Source: Prorocentrum cordatum
Taxonomy: Eukaryota > Sar > Dinophyceae > Prorocentrales > Prorocentraceae
Assembly (NCBI GenBank): GCA_963575745.1
Contig: CAUYUJ010018549.1
Location: 1 to 64,000, forward strand
Direction: 5' to 3'
DNA length: 64,000 nucleotides
In this document: piece by piece, positions 12,165 to 23,162 of the stretch
How positions within the stretch are numbered: the stretch's first letter is position 1
Layout of the letters: every line of letters starts with the position of its first letter
Notes under the pieces: model-generated
What the model was told of the DNA's origin: nothing
The model's input: the letters and a program-made list of their open reading frames with translations, nothing else
The model's database searches: none
Made by a program: the position numbers and the translations under genes

Positions 12165-14305
12165 TGGGCGCGTGTGGATGTGAGTGTGCTCGAGCGTGTG
12201 TGTGTATCTGTGTGTGTGTCAGTGTGTTTGTGTGTGTCTGGTGTGTTTGCGTGTTTGTGTGTGTGTGTGTCCGCGGTGTGTGTGTGTGTGATATGTGTTG
12301 TGTGTTTGTGTTTGCGCGTTTGCGCGTGGGTGTCGACCTTTGCGTGTGGATGTGTGTGTGTGCGTGTGTGTGGAGCATGCTTGCGTACGTGTGCGACACT
12401 GCGCGCTCCCTGAGGAAAAGTGCGTGTGTGCCCGTGTGCGTGCGTGTGTGTGTGTGTGGGCGCATGGCGCTGGCACCCCCGCCCCTTCCTGCCCCCCCTC
12501 TCCCCCTCCACCCCTCTCCCCGGCGCTCCGCGAGGGCGGAGTGGCTGGAGTGGAGGGAGGGCCGGCCCCAAAATGGGGCGGTGCCTCCCCCCTCCGCAGC
12601 GCCGGCGGGGAGGGCGGGGGCGCGTGGGGGGGGCTTGGGGGCGCGGTGGAAGAGTGCGCTGACCAGTCGGGGAATGAGTCTGTCACCACGTTGTCGTCTG
12701 TGCGTGGTTATCCGTGGGTGTTCGCCATTGCGTCTGTGTGTGCGCTTGTGCGTGTGTGTGTATGTGTGTGTGTGGGGGTGGGTGGGTGGGTGGGTGGGGG
12801 GGGGCGCGTGTGTCTCGTATGTGTGTGTGTGTGCCCCTGCGTGTGTCTGGGTGCACATGCGCGTGTGTGTGTGAGTGTGTGTGTGCGTTTGCGTGTGGAC
12901 GTGTGTGTGCTCGTGTGTGTATGTGTGTATGTGTGCGTGTGTGTGGAGCATGCTGGCGTACGTGCGTGCTCTTGTGCATGTATGGATTTGAGTTTGTCCG
13001 TGTGTGTACGCGTGTGCGTGCTTATGCGCGTGTGCTTGCGTGTGTGATTGGTTCTTTGCTATCCTGCGTCTGTGTTCGTCTGCGCATGTGCCGCCGTCCG
13101 CGCGCCCCCTCCTCCCCCCTCGTCCCCCTCGGGCGCTCCGCGAGGGCGGAGTGGTTGGAGTGGAGGAAGGGCGGGCCACAGAATGGGGCGGTGCCTCCCC
13201 CCTCTGGAGCGCCGGCGGGGAGGGCGGGGGCGCTCCGTGCCCCCTGTGTGTGTATGTACTCTTGTGATCCGCGTGCGTGTGCGTGTCCGTGTGTGTGTGT
13301 GTGTGATATGTTGTGTGTTTGTGTGTGCGCGTTTGCGCGTGTGTGTAGACCTTTGCGTGTGGATGTGTGTCTGTGTGCGTGTGTGTGTATTTGTGCGTGT
13401 GTGTGTGGAGCATGCTGGCGTATGTGTGTTCTTGTGTATGTATGTGTGTTTGTGTGTTCGCGTTTGCGCGTGTGTGTGGACGTTCGCGTGTGGATGTGTG
13501 TGTGCGTGTTTGTGTATGTGTGTGTGTATGTGCGCATGTGTGTGGAACATGCTGGCGTACGTGTGTACTCTTGTGTATTAGTCTGTGTGTCTCCGTGTGT
13601 GCGTGCCTATGTGCGTGTGCTTGCTTGTGTGACTGCCTGTTTGCTATCCTGCGTCTGTGTTCGTCTGCGCATGTGCGTGTGCGCGTGCGCGCGCGGTGTG
13701 GTGCCGCCGTCCGCGCGCCCCCCCTCCCCCTCCCCCCTCCCCCCCCCGGCGCTCCGCGAGGGCGGAGTGGTTGGAGCGGAGGGAGGGCCGGCCCCAAAAT
13801 GGGGCGGTGCCTCCCCCCTCCGGAGCGCCGGCGGGGAGGGCGGGGGCGCGTGGGGGCGGCAGGGGGAGCGCGGGGGGGGGGCGCTGAGGTGGCTGCGGTG
13901 CGTGCGTCATCGTGTGGTCGTCAGTGCGTGGGTTTCCCTGGATGCTTGCGTGTGCGTCTGTGTGCGTGGGTTGTGCGTGCGTGTGTGTGTGTGTGCGTGT
14001 GTGCGTGTGAGTGTTTGTGTGTGCCCCCGTGTGTGTATGTGCATGTGTGATTGGTGTGCGTGTGCGCGTCCCTCTGTGTGTGTGTGTGTGAGATGTGCTG
14101 TGTGTTTGTGCGTGCGCGTTTGCGCGTGTGTGTCGACGTTTGCGTGTTGATGTGTTGCGTGTGCGTGTGTGTGTGTGTATGGGTGCGTGTGTGTGTGGAG
14201 CATGCTGGCGTATGTGTGCGTTCTTGTGTATGTATATGTGTTTGTATGTGTGTGTTCGTGTGTGCGTGCTTATGTGCGTATGCTCGTTTATGTAAGTGCC
14301 TCTTT
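11724..14305 (+). repeat. GT-rich tail with three ~612-bp higher-order repeats
   Basis: This stretch has no gene. It is dominated by TG-rich sequence, so frames stay open by chance. Inside are three GC-rich islands at about 12470-12640, 13090-13245 and 13700-13880. The same GGCGCTCCG anchor starts near 12522, 13132 and 13748, giving steps of about 610 and 616 bp. Each island is bounded by inverted copies of GGCGCTCCG and CGGAGCGCC, and has a central CCCC-AAAAT-GGGG hairpin. Between the islands a shared GTGTGGAGCATGCTGGCGTA block recurs near 12948, 13405, 13540 (with one change) and 14195. It lies between the stop codon of the Rep-helicase gene and the element's right terminus. Confidence 0.85.
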
Positions 14306-14333
14306 GCTATCCGGGTTTTGGACGCTACCAAGT
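14306..14333 (+). other. Right terminus of the Rep-helicase element (family C type)
   Basis: GCTATCCGGG is followed directly by TTTTGGACGCTACCAAGT. The first part corresponds to the family C subterminal repeat GCTCTCCGGG; the second holds a short TTGG/CCAA hairpin and ends AGT. The same end occurs at 15972-15999 and, in either orientation, at many family C copies such as 27994, 30216 and 38941 on the minus strand. Confidence 0.7.
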
Positions 14334-15999
14334 TCCCGGCTAGCTCCTTGGAGAGCTGAGGGTTTCAGATAAGAAGCCGGAGGTGGGTGGTGAAGGGGAA
14401 CTGCCCACCTCCGCTGGTTCACGATCCCCGCAGGAACTTGCCGGAACCGGCAGCGGGTCCGGGAGCGTGGCTTCCTAGCGTTTCCCAATACGCGTGGCTC
14501 CAGGGTGCGCGAAGCGCTTCGGCAGAGCTTCGGAAGCGCTTCGGCAGTTCTTCCAGGCTCCTAGGCAGATAACTCGTAGATATTCCCTTAGCTAGGTATA
14601 GCTGGAATCTAAGAGTAATTCCGGCGCGCTGGAGAGCTAGTTGGCTCGAAAAAAGAGAACTGAACTTTTCACAACTTTGGTCGGTTCAAAATTATGTTCT
14701 CGGAATTTGACCATTCGTTAGAGCTGTAGTATTTTTTCCCGTGATATTCTATCTTATCCCCGCTCGCAATCTCGATCTCAGCTCGATCGGGTACCTTTTA
14801 CTGCCAAAAAGCACACTGGCGGGATCGGTCGTTTCGAGTCATCTTGATACGCGTTGTCGGTATTTGGTACTTAAGTCGAGCTGTAGGACAGCTAGAGAGC
14901 TGGTAAGCACACCTATCGCTCTCAGAATCATCAGGCGCGCTCGCCTGTTGAATCCATAGGTCTGAACTCGGGCTGCTAGCCGAGCTAGGTCCGCAAACTT
15001 ATTCGTATTATTCGAGTTAACTTGATACGCGTTGTCGGTATTTTCTATTTAACTCAAGCTGCAGGGCAGCTACAGTGCTGGTACGCACACCTATCGCACT
15101 CAGAACCATAAGGCGCGTTTGTTTCTTGACTCCAGAGGTCTGAACTCGGTCTGCTAGTCGAGCTAGGTCCGCAAACCTATTCGTATTATTCGAGTCATCG
15201 TGACAAACGCCCTCGGTATTTTCTGTACTGAACTCGAGCTGTAGGCAGCTACAGAGCCTACAGTCACAGAACTCGATTGAGAATTATCGGGCGCGTTTGT
15301 CTGTTGTATCGAGAGCTCTGAACTCGGCCTGCTGCCCGAGCTAGGTTCGCGAAACTATTCGTATTGTCCGAATCATCGTGAAAAGTGCTCTCAATTTTCT
15401 GCACTCAACTCGTGCTGGGGAGGGCTACAGTGCTGCGGGTCACAGAAATCGGTTTGCACACATCAGGCGCGTTCGTTGGTCGATTCGAGAGCTCAGAACT
15501 TGGTCTGCTGCTCGAAACAGATCTGCGAAACTATTATATTGTTCGAGTCATCCTGAGAGGTGCTGTCGATTTTCTGCACTTAACTCGGGCTGGGGGTCTG
15601 CAGGGCTGGTAATCACATGAGTCGATTCGCAGACATGTCCGCCTGTCGCATTGAGAGGTCTGAACTCGGTCTGATCAGACGCGTCCGCTTGTCGCATTCA
15701 GCGGTCAAAAAATATTCACTATGAGTCAGAATGTTAGTAGGTGCTCTCGGTTTTCTTAACTTAAGTCGAGCTTGGGAGCTCTACGAGTTCCCCGGCGGTA
15801 ACCAAGGTTGACGGTTTACCGCCGGCGCCCAGTCTTCCTTGCGCACTTTGCAGGGCCCCATGCATCGTAAACGGCGCCCCTGCAAGCGTCTCCTGCGAGG
15901 TTTCCAGCGTCCCGCGCATCGTTTCAGGCGGCCTGGCAGAGGTCCCCGTGCGGCGTTCCGCGCTTCGCTTCGCTATCCGGGTTTTGGACGCTTACAAGT
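14334..15999 (+). mobile_element. Family C element C1, split by family B element
   Basis: The left half is 14334-14570, with a diverged C left end (TCCCGG, then a degenerate AGAAGCCGGA block near 14374). The right half is 15834-15999 and ends GCTATCCGGG plus the TTTTGGACGCTTACAAGT terminus. Family B copy B1 separates the halves. The copy abuts the right end of the Rep-helicase element. Confidence 0.6.
14571..15833 (+). mobile_element. Family B element B1
   Basis: It starts AACTCGTAGA and ends with the type B terminal hairpin (arms CCGGCGGTAA and TTACCGCCGG) and GCGCCCAGT. The interior has the leader segment (CTCGACGG/CTTTTGGTCGG/CCATCTTGATCTCAGCTCG type) and five units of the 178-bp tandem repeat, with the TTCGAGTCATC anchor or close variants at about 14833, 15011, 15189, 15367 and 15542. 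No protein coding is evident. Confidence 0.75.
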
Positions 16000-16398
16000 A
16001 CCTCGTAGAGCTCTTCGGCATCGATGAGCTAGAGGAATTCCGGCGCGGAGCGGAGCTAGTTGGTCGACCCGGCGAGAAAGGACAATGTGGCAACTTTTGG
16101 GTGGTTTTGCAAAAATTCAAAGATATTTGGCCATATATTTTCAAAAAGCAAATTTTTACGCCGAGCATTGGCATATGAACTCCTTTCTGACAGCAGCTCA
16201 GCTGTCTCGATGCATTTTTACATGAGTTGATTTCCGGGAACCGAGCGATTATGAACATCGAAAAACATCAAATTTGAAGATTTTCGAAAAATTTTTATTT
16301 TTTGCATCCTGTGTCGATCCTCTGCATTCTTACTAGTGAGAGGAGCTCTACGAGGTTCCCGGCGATGACCAGGTTGACGGTTCACCGCCGGCGCCAGT
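16000..16398 (+). mobile_element. Family A element A1 (complete, 399 bp)
   Basis: It begins with ACCTCGTAGAGCTC and carries the inverted copy GAGCTCTACGAGGT just before the type A hairpin (arms CCGGCGGTGA and TCACCGCCGG), then ends GCGCCAGT. It is non-coding and abuts the right end of C1. Confidence 0.75.
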
Positions 16399-16676
16399 TT
16401 TTTAAAAGATGTTTGACAATTCATTTTGAGAGAGCAGATCTTTACTCCGAGCATTGACATATAAACTTTGTTCCCTGAGCAGCTCAGCCCTCTAGAGCCA
16501 TGAACAGTGCCAGTTCACTTGGAGGAACCGACTTCATGTTGACTCCAAAAAATCCCAACTTGAAGTTTTTTGTAGAAAAGCTCCCAGAAGCTTTTCATTT
16601 TGATTTCTCACGGATGCAAGGAGCTCTACGAGGTTCCCGGCGGTGACCAGGTTGACGGTTCACCGCCGGCGCCAGT
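16399..16676 (+). mobile_element. Family A element A2, left part missing
   Basis: It holds the family A interior from the T-rich segment onward (GACAATTCATTTTGAG, CAGCTCAGCC) and a complete right end with hairpin and GCGCCAGT at 16676. Confidence 0.65.
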
Positions 16677-16693
16677 CGATGAGCTAGAGGAAT

Positions 16694-17742
16694 AACTCGT
16701 AGAGCTTCCCTTAGCAAGTTATTGCTGGAAGCTTTAGAGTAATTCCGGAGCGCTGGAGAGCTAGTTGGCAAGAAAAATCTCGACGGAACTTTTGGTGACT
16801 TTTGGTCAGTTGAAAATTTTGTTCTCGAAATTTGACCATTCGTTGGAGCTCTAGCATTTTTTCCCGTGATATTCGATCTTATTCCCGCTCGCCATCTTGA
16901 TCTCAGCTCGATCGGGTGAAAATTACTATCGAAAAGCACTGGCGGGAACGGCCGTTTTGAGTCATCTTGATATGCGCTGACGGTTTTCTGAACATAACTC
17001 GAGCTCTAGGGCAGCTACAGAGCTGGTAAGCACAGCTAATGCATGCAGAATGACCAGGCGCGTTCGCCTGTTGAATCCAGAGGTCTGAACTCGGTCTGCT
17101 AGCCGAGCTAGGTCCGCAAACCTGTTCGTATTATTCGAGTCATCTTGACAGAAACTCTCGGTTTTCTGCACTTAACTCGAGCTGTAGGACAGCTACAGAG
17201 CTGATTTTTACAGGCATTAATTCAGAATCATCAGTTGCGTTTGGCTGTCGAATCCATAGCTCTGAACTCGGTCTGCTGCCCGATCTAGAATCGCGAAACT
17301 ATTCGTATCCATCGAGTCGGTTGCGATATGCTGTTGGTTCTCTGCACTTAACTCGGGCTGTAGGGAGGCTGCATGGCTGGTAATCACTGGAATCGATTCG
17401 AAGACATCAGGCGCGCCCGCCTGTCGAATAGAGAGCTCTGAACTCTTTCTGCTGCCCGAACAAGGTCCGCGAAACTATTCCTACTGTTCGAGTTATCCTG
17501 AGAGGTGCTGTCGGTTTTCTGCACTTAACTCGGGCTGTAGGGGGGCTGCAGAACTGGTAATGACAGGAGTCGATTCGCAGACATCAGACGCGTCCGTCTC
17601 TCGCATTCTGAGGTCAAAAACTATTCACTATAAGTCAGATTCTTGGGAAGTGCTGTCTGTTTTCTCAACTCAAGTCGAGTTAGGAAGCTCTACGAGTCTC
17701 CCGGCGGTAACCAAGGTTGACGGTTTACCGCCGGCGCCCAGT
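16694..17742 (+). mobile_element. Family B element B2 (complete, 1049 bp)
   Basis: It starts AACTCGTAGAGCTTCC and ends with GGAAGCTCTACGAGT, the type B hairpin and GCGCCCAGT. It has about four 178-bp units. It sits between GAGGAAT and TCCGGCG of A3, so removing it restores the intact GAATTCC site: a T^T insertion with no duplication. Confidence 0.8.
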
Positions 17743-18064
17743 TCCGGCGCCGGGTGGAGCTAGTTGGCCCACCCGGCTGAGGCGGACAATGCGACAACTT
17801 TTGGCTGGTTTTGCGAAAAGATATTTGACAATTCATTTTGAGAAAGCAGATTTTTACTCCGAGCATTGACATATTGACTTTGTTCCCTGAGCAGCTCAGC
17901 CTTCGTAGAACAATTTTTAGTTCCAGTTCACTTGGAGGAACCGACTTCATGTTAACTCCGAAAAATCTCAACTTCAAGTTTTTGTAGAAAAGCTCCCAGA
18001 AGCTCTCGCTTTGATCCTGAGCTCTCTCACGGATGCAAGGAGCTCTACGAGGTTTCCGGCGGTG

Positions 18065-18073
18065 ACCAGGTTG
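18065..18073 (+). repeat. Target-site duplication of LINE copy 1
   Basis: ACCAGGTTG at 18065-18073 is repeated at 19257-19265 on the other side of the insert. It lies in the loop of the family A hairpin. Confidence 0.8.
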
Positions 18074-19256
18074 GGACTAATGGTGTGGCTTCTGAGAATA
18101 TTGATTCAGGGAGTGGGTCGGCGGCTCTACTGCCCACACTCTCCCTGCCAGGTCATGATATTGATCACTGCAGTCCTGATAACAGAGCTTTCGTTGACAG
18201 CAGAAGGGGATTGCTCATGTACAATGTTGAGTGGACAACGCGCAGGGACATTATGACAGAATGTTGCCGTCTACACAGGAACCGTACTCAGGCATCCACG
18301 ATCAAGAGGTTGAGAGCTGGTCCAGAGAGGGTGGGCCAGCGTAGCTGGCAGTATCCATACATTCTTACATATGGCAGTTGTTGGTGGTCGAGTGTCGAGA
18401 CGAGTTATAGCTCTTTCCTGGAGATGTGGCAGAATCTTTTGTGTACGTACGATAAACCAAAGGTATTCCTGTACTTTGTTCAGAACTGGAAGGGCACAGC
18501 GGCGCACTATACACCTCCCGAGATGGGGGGGGATGCTGAGCGTATACCGAGTGAGAAAGATACACAAAAACTTGCTAAGAGATTGGCGATCATCTGCGAG
18601 AGGCAGACGGTATGGGACATTGTAAGTCCAGGATTCGGGGTAGAAATCAAAGGGGATAGTTTACTTGTGAATAACTGGCTGACGGGACGATGGCGGTGCG
18701 ACAACAAACAATACCAGAGACGGGTGGACCGATGTATTAACGTTCTAGATCGAGCTGCGGGGGATCTGGGTATTCGAAGTTCTGGATTGGGGAAAGACTT
18801 ATATAGGCATGAATTCAGGGAAGATAACACACGGGCTGATGAACTTACACATTTGGCCCGCGAGGGCCACTGCTTCTACAACCAATATGAGTACAAGTTT
18901 AGCTTTGAGGACTTTCTACAACCTATCGCCTGTCGTGGTGGATACGATGGGGGAGTTTGCAGCAAAGGAAGGGGGTGCGGCTTTTGGCTTCAAGTGGGTT
19001 TCATCAATCACAGATATGATTGTAATAAGTGTATCTCGTGTTCTCCTCTCCCCTCCTCCTCCCCCTATTCCGTGTCCTCTAATATGCCTCTCGTTTGGAG
19101 GGATGTGTGCGAAGCCGCGTGGTGCCTGGAGGGTGCTACGATAACCGACGCCGAACTTAGTGCTGCTGAGGCGCTTACTAGCGCTGTTGTGCATTTGGCG
19201 CAACAGATTCTGGCCGCCAGTTGACCCAGCTGGAGCATCGGTCCGAAAACCCAAAA
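18074..19256 (+). mobile_element. LINE copy 1, 5'-truncated
   Basis: Only the 3' part of ORF2 (linker and RNase H) and a 32-bp tail ending in CCCAAAA remain, which is typical of 5' truncation during target-primed reverse transcription. It is flanked by a 9-bp duplication and sits in the hairpin loop of A3. Confidence 0.8.
18085..19224 (+). pseudogene. LINE ORF2 C-terminal fragment with permuted RNase H
   Basis: An open fragment of about 379 residues lacks the APE and reverse transcriptase domains. The RNase H motifs occur in the order KGDSLLVNNWL (about 18649), REDNTRADELTHLAREG (about 18817), GGYDGGVCSKGRGCGFW (about 18934) and TITDAELSAAEAL (about 19141). In normal RNase H the DGG strand and the AEL helix come first, so the order is permuted, as in copies 2 and 3. 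The start at 18085 is just the first Met in the fragment and is not a real gene start. Confidence 0.75.
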
Positions 19257-19287
19257 ACCAGGTTGACGGTTTACCGCCGGCGCCAGT

Positions 19288-19332
19288 TTTGGGCGCTACC
19301 AAGTTTGATGCACGGTGATCGTTGGAGCACAT
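19288..19332 (+). other. Family C end fragment and short unassigned spacer
   Basis: 19288-19304 reads as a C right terminus (TTTGGGCGCTACCAAGT) directly after A3, consistent with A3 having inserted inside a C end between T bases. 19305-19332 matches nothing else I recognise. Confidence 0.5.
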
Positions 19333-19379
19333 GACTCGTAGAGCTTCTCCAAGCTAGTTGCTGGAAGCTTCAGAGTAAT

Positions 19380-20425
19380 GACTCGTAGAGCTTCCCTAAG
19401 CTAGTTGCTGGAAGCTTAAGAGTAATTCTGGCGCGCTGGAGAGCTAGTTGGCAAGAAAAATCTCGACGGAACTTTTGGTGACTTTTGGTCGGTTGAACAT
19501 TTTGTTCTCGAAATTTGACCATTCGTTAGGGCTCTAGTATTTTTTCCCGTGATATTCGATCTTATTCTCGCTCGCCATCTTGATCTCAGCTCGATCGGGT
19601 ACCTTTTATTGTCAAAAAGCACTCTGGCGGGATCGGCCGTTCCGAGTGATCTTGATACGCGCTGTCGGTTTTCTCAAGATAACTCGAGCTTCAGGGCAGC
19701 TACAGAGCTGGTCAGCACAGCTTACGGATTCAGAATGATCAGGCGCGTTCGCCTGTTGAACCCAGAGGTCTGAACTCGGTCTGCTAGCCGAGCTAGGTCT
19801 GCAAACCTATTCGTATTATTCGAGTCATCTTGACGGACGTTCTCGGTTTTATGTACTTAACTCGAGCAATAGGACAGCTACGGAGGTGATACTTGCATAA
19901 ACCGATTCAGAATGATCATTTGCGTTTGTTCGTCGAATCTAGAGCTCTGGACTAGGTTTGCTGTCCGATCTAGAATCGCGAAATTTTTCGTATTGGTCGA
20001 GTCATCTTGGGAAGTGCTCTCGGTGTTCTTCACTGAACTCGCGCTGAGGGGGGCTACAGTGCTTGTTGTCACAGTAATCGATTTGAAGAGATGAGGCACG
20101 TCCGCCTTTCGAATTCAGAGCTCGGAACTCGGTCTGCTGCCCGAACTAGGTCTGCGAAACTATTGTATTGTTCGAGTCATTCTGAGATGTGCTGTCGGTT
20201 TTCTGCACTTAACTCGGGCTGTAGGGGGGCTGCAGGGCTGGTAATGACAGAGTCGATTCGCAGACATCCGACGCGTCCGCCTGTCGCATTCAGAGGTCAA
20301 CAAATATTCACTATGAGTCGGAATGTTGGTAGGTGCAATCGGTTTTCTCAACTTAAGTCGAGCCAGGAAGCTCTACGAGTTCCCCTGCGGTAACCAAGGT
20401 TGACGGTTTACCGCCGGCGCCCAGT
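19380..20425 (+). mobile_element. Family B element B4 (complete, 1046 bp)
   Basis: GACTCGTAGAGCTTCC starts it, and GGAAGCTCTACGAGT, hairpin and GCGCCCAGT end it. It lies between AGAGTAAT and TCCGGCG of B3, again a restored AATTCC site. Confidence 0.75.
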
Positions 20426-20447
20426 TCCGGCGCGCTTGAGAGCTAGT

Positions 20448-20847
20448 ACCTCGTAGAGCTCTTCGGCATCGATGAGCTAGAGGAATTCCGGCGCGAGGTG
20501 GAGCTAGTTGGTCGGCCCGGCCAGAAAGGACAAAGTGATAACTTTTGGGTGGTTTTGCAATTTTTTGAAAGGTATTTGACAATTCATTTTGAGAAAGCAG
20601 ATTTTTCGCACCTGTAAACGACTATGAGGGCTTCTCTCTCTTAGTATGAGCTTTGTAGGCGCACTTTCACTATCAAAACACTTGGCGGAACCATCTTCAT
20701 GTCGACACGAAAAAATTAAATTTTTCTTTTTGTTCGAGAAATGCTTCCAGAAGCTCTCTCTTTCGACTCCGACCACTCTTACGCGTGGAATGAGCTCTAC
20801 GAGGTTCCCGGCGGTGACCAGGTTGACGGTTCACCGCCGGCGCCAGT
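20448..20847 (+). mobile_element. Family A element A4 (complete, 400 bp)
   Basis: It has 14-bp perfect inverted copies ACCTCGTAGAGCTC and GAGCTCTACGAGGT, the type A hairpin, and the GCGCCAGT end. Flanks AGCTAGT and TGGCTCG rejoin into the intact B3 sequence. Confidence 0.8.
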
Positions 20848-22066
20848 TGGCTCGAAAAAAAAGAACTGAACTTTTCACAACTTTTGGTCGGTTGAAAATT
20901 TCTTTCTCGAAATTCAACAATTCGTTTGTGCTCTAGTATTTTTTCCCGTGATATTCGATCTTATTGCCGCTCGCCATCTTGATCTCAGCTCGACCGGGTA
21001 CCTATTACTGCCAAAAAGCACACTGGCGGGATCGGCCGTTTCGAGTCATCTTGATACGCGTTGTCGGTATTTTGTACTTAACTCGAGCTGTAGGGCAGCT
21101 ACAGTGCTGGTAAGCACACCTATCGCACTCATAATCATCAGGCGCGTTCGCCTGTTAAATCCATAGGTCTGAACTCGGCCTGCTAGCCGAGCTAGGCCCG
21201 AAAACCTATTCGTATTATTCGAGTCAACTTGATACGCGTGCTGGGTATTTTCTATTTAATTCGAGCTGCAGGGCAGCTACAGAGCTGGTAAGCACATCCA
21301 TCGGATTCAGAATTATCAGGCGCGTTCGCTTCCGACTCCAGAGGTTTGAAATCGGTCTGCTAGCCGAGCTAGGCCCGCAATCTATTCGTATTATTCGAGT
21401 CATCTTGACAAACGATCTCGGTTTTCTGTACTTAACTCGAGCTGTAGGGCAGCTACAGAGCCTATAGTCACAGAAATCGATTGAGAATTATCGGGCGCGT
21501 TTGTCTGTTGTATCGATAGCTCTGAACTTGGCCTGCTGCCCGAGCTAGGTTCGCGAAACTATTCGTCTTGTCCGAATCAGTGTGAACAGTGCTCTCAATT
21601 TTCTGCACTCAACTCGTGCTGGGGGAGGGCTACAGTGCTGCGGGTCATAGAAATCGATTTTCATACATCAGGCGCGTTCGTTGGTCGATTCGAGAGCTCA
21701 GAACTTGGTCTGCTGCTCGAAACAGGTCCGCGAAACTATTGTATTATTCGAGTCATCCTGAGAGATGCTGTCGGTTTTCCTATTCAACTCGGGCTGTAGG
21801 GGGGCTGTAGGGCTGGTAATCACATGAGTCGATTCGCAGACATCAGACGCATCTGTCTGTCGCATTGAGAGGTCTGAACTCGGTCTGATACTCGAACTAG
21901 GTTGCGAAACTGTTTGTTTTTTGTTAGAGTCATCTTGAGAGGTCTGAAATCGCTTCGGCTGAAAACTAGTCGTTCTCTGGATTTTTCCCTACACTATATA
22001 CTGTCCGGAAGCTCTACGAGTCGCCCGGCGGTAAGAAAGGTTGACGGTTTAGCGCCGGCGCCCAGT

Positions 22067-23162
22067 AACTCGTAGAGCTTCCCTTAGCAAGTTATTGCTG
22101 GAAGCTTAAGAGTAATTCCGGGGCGCTGGAGAGCTAGTTGGCAAGAAAAATCTCGACGGACCTTTTGGTGACTTTTGGTCGGTTAAGAATTTTGTTCTCG
22201 AAATTCAACAATTCGTTTGAGCTCTAGTATTTTTTCCCGTGATATTCGATCTCATTCCCGCTCGCCATCTTGATCTCAGCTCGATCGGGTACCTTTTACT
22301 GCCAAAAAGCAGGCAGGCGGGATCAACCGTTTCGAGTCATCTTGATACCCGTTTCAGTATTTTGTACTTAACTCGAGCTGTAGGGCAGCTAAAGAGCTGG
22401 TGAGCACAGCTAATCGATTCAGAATGATTAGGCGCGTTCGTCTGTTGAGTCCAGAGGTCTCAACTCGGTCTGCTAGCCAAGCTAGGTCCGCAAACCTATT
22501 TGTATTATTCGAGTCATCTTGACAGGCGCTCTCGGTTTTCGCTACTTGAGCTCATAGTCACATAAATCGATTGTAAGTCATCAGGCGCGTTCGTCTGTTG
22601 AATCGAGAGCTCTGAACTCGGCCTGTTGCCCGAGCTAGGTTCGCGAAACTATTCGTATTCTCCGAATCATCTTGAGAAGTGCTCTCAATTTCCTGCACTG
22701 AACTCGTGCTGGGAGAGCGCTACAGTGCTGCTGGTCACAGAGATCGATTCGGACACATCAGGCGCGTCCGTGCGTCGAACCCAAAGCTCGGAACTCGGTC
22801 TGCTTCTCGAACTAGGTCCTCGAAACTATTGTATTATTCGAGTTATCCTGAGAGATGCTGTCGGTTTTCTGCAATTAACTCGGGCTGTAGGGGGGCTGCA
22901 GGGCTGGTAATCACATAACTCGATTCGGAGACATCAGACGCGTCCGCCTGTCGCATCCAGAGGTTTGAACTCGGTTTGATATTCGAACTGTGTTGCGAAA
23001 CTGTTTGTTTTTTTTTGTTAGAGTCATCTTGAGAGGTCCAAAATCGCTTGGGCTGAAAAACTAGTCGTTCTCATGAGTTTTTTCCCACATTATATACTGC
23101 CAGGGAGCTCTACGAGTCCCCCGGCGGTAAGAAAGGTTGACGGTTTACCGCCGGCGCCCAGT
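22067..23162 (+). mobile_element. Family B element B5 (complete)
   Basis: It follows B3 end to end: B3 ends CCCAGT and B5 begins AACTCGTAGAGCTTCC. It has leader, array units, GAGCTCTACGAGT, type B hairpin, and CCCAGT at 23162. Confidence 0.75.

Larger units (their letters stand above)
1..14333 (+). mobile_element. Helitron-like element with Rep-helicase gene, right-hand part
   Basis: The giant Rep-helicase-protease gene is open to the left window edge, so the left end of the element lies outside. The right end is placed at 14333 because 14306-14333 matches the right terminus of the short family C elements found throughout the window. Immediately to its right, 14334 begins with a diverged family C left end. 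The coding part is strongly GC-rich, unlike the AT-richer repeats that follow. The class (rolling-circle, Helitron or HLE2-like) rests on HUH/Y2 Rep plus PIF1 helicase motifs. The exact right boundary is inferred from the shared terminus. Confidence 0.75.
16677..19287 (+). mobile_element. Family A element A3, host of B2 and LINE copy 1
   Basis: The left piece is 16677-16693 (CGATGAGCTAGAGGAAT, first ~20 bp missing). It resumes at 17743 after B2 with TCCGGCG, which exactly rejoins the family consensus. Its right-end hairpin is interrupted at 18074-19256 by LINE copy 1, and the element ends GCGCCAGT at 19287. Confidence 0.7.
19333..22066 (+). mobile_element. Family B element B3, host of B4 and A4
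   Basis: The left end is at 19333 (GACTCGTAGAGCTT). It is interrupted after AGAGTAAT (19379) by B4 and after AGCTAGT (20447) by A4, then runs from 20848 through leader and 178-bp array to a right end at 22066. The hairpin has one mismatch (TTAGCGCCGG). Confidence 0.7.

Noticed and set aside
11899-13797. Very long minus-strand frame made of His/Thr
   Set aside because: It is the complement of the TG-rich tract; open frames there are compositional.
12521-13880. GC islands as CpG promoters of separate genes
   Set aside because: They are part of a tandem higher-order repeat within an element tail and no gene follows them.
15378-15620. Recurrent ~80-codon ORFs in 178-bp units as a conserved small protein
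   Set aside because: Frames shift between units and stops vary; the conserved feature is stem pairing, not codons.
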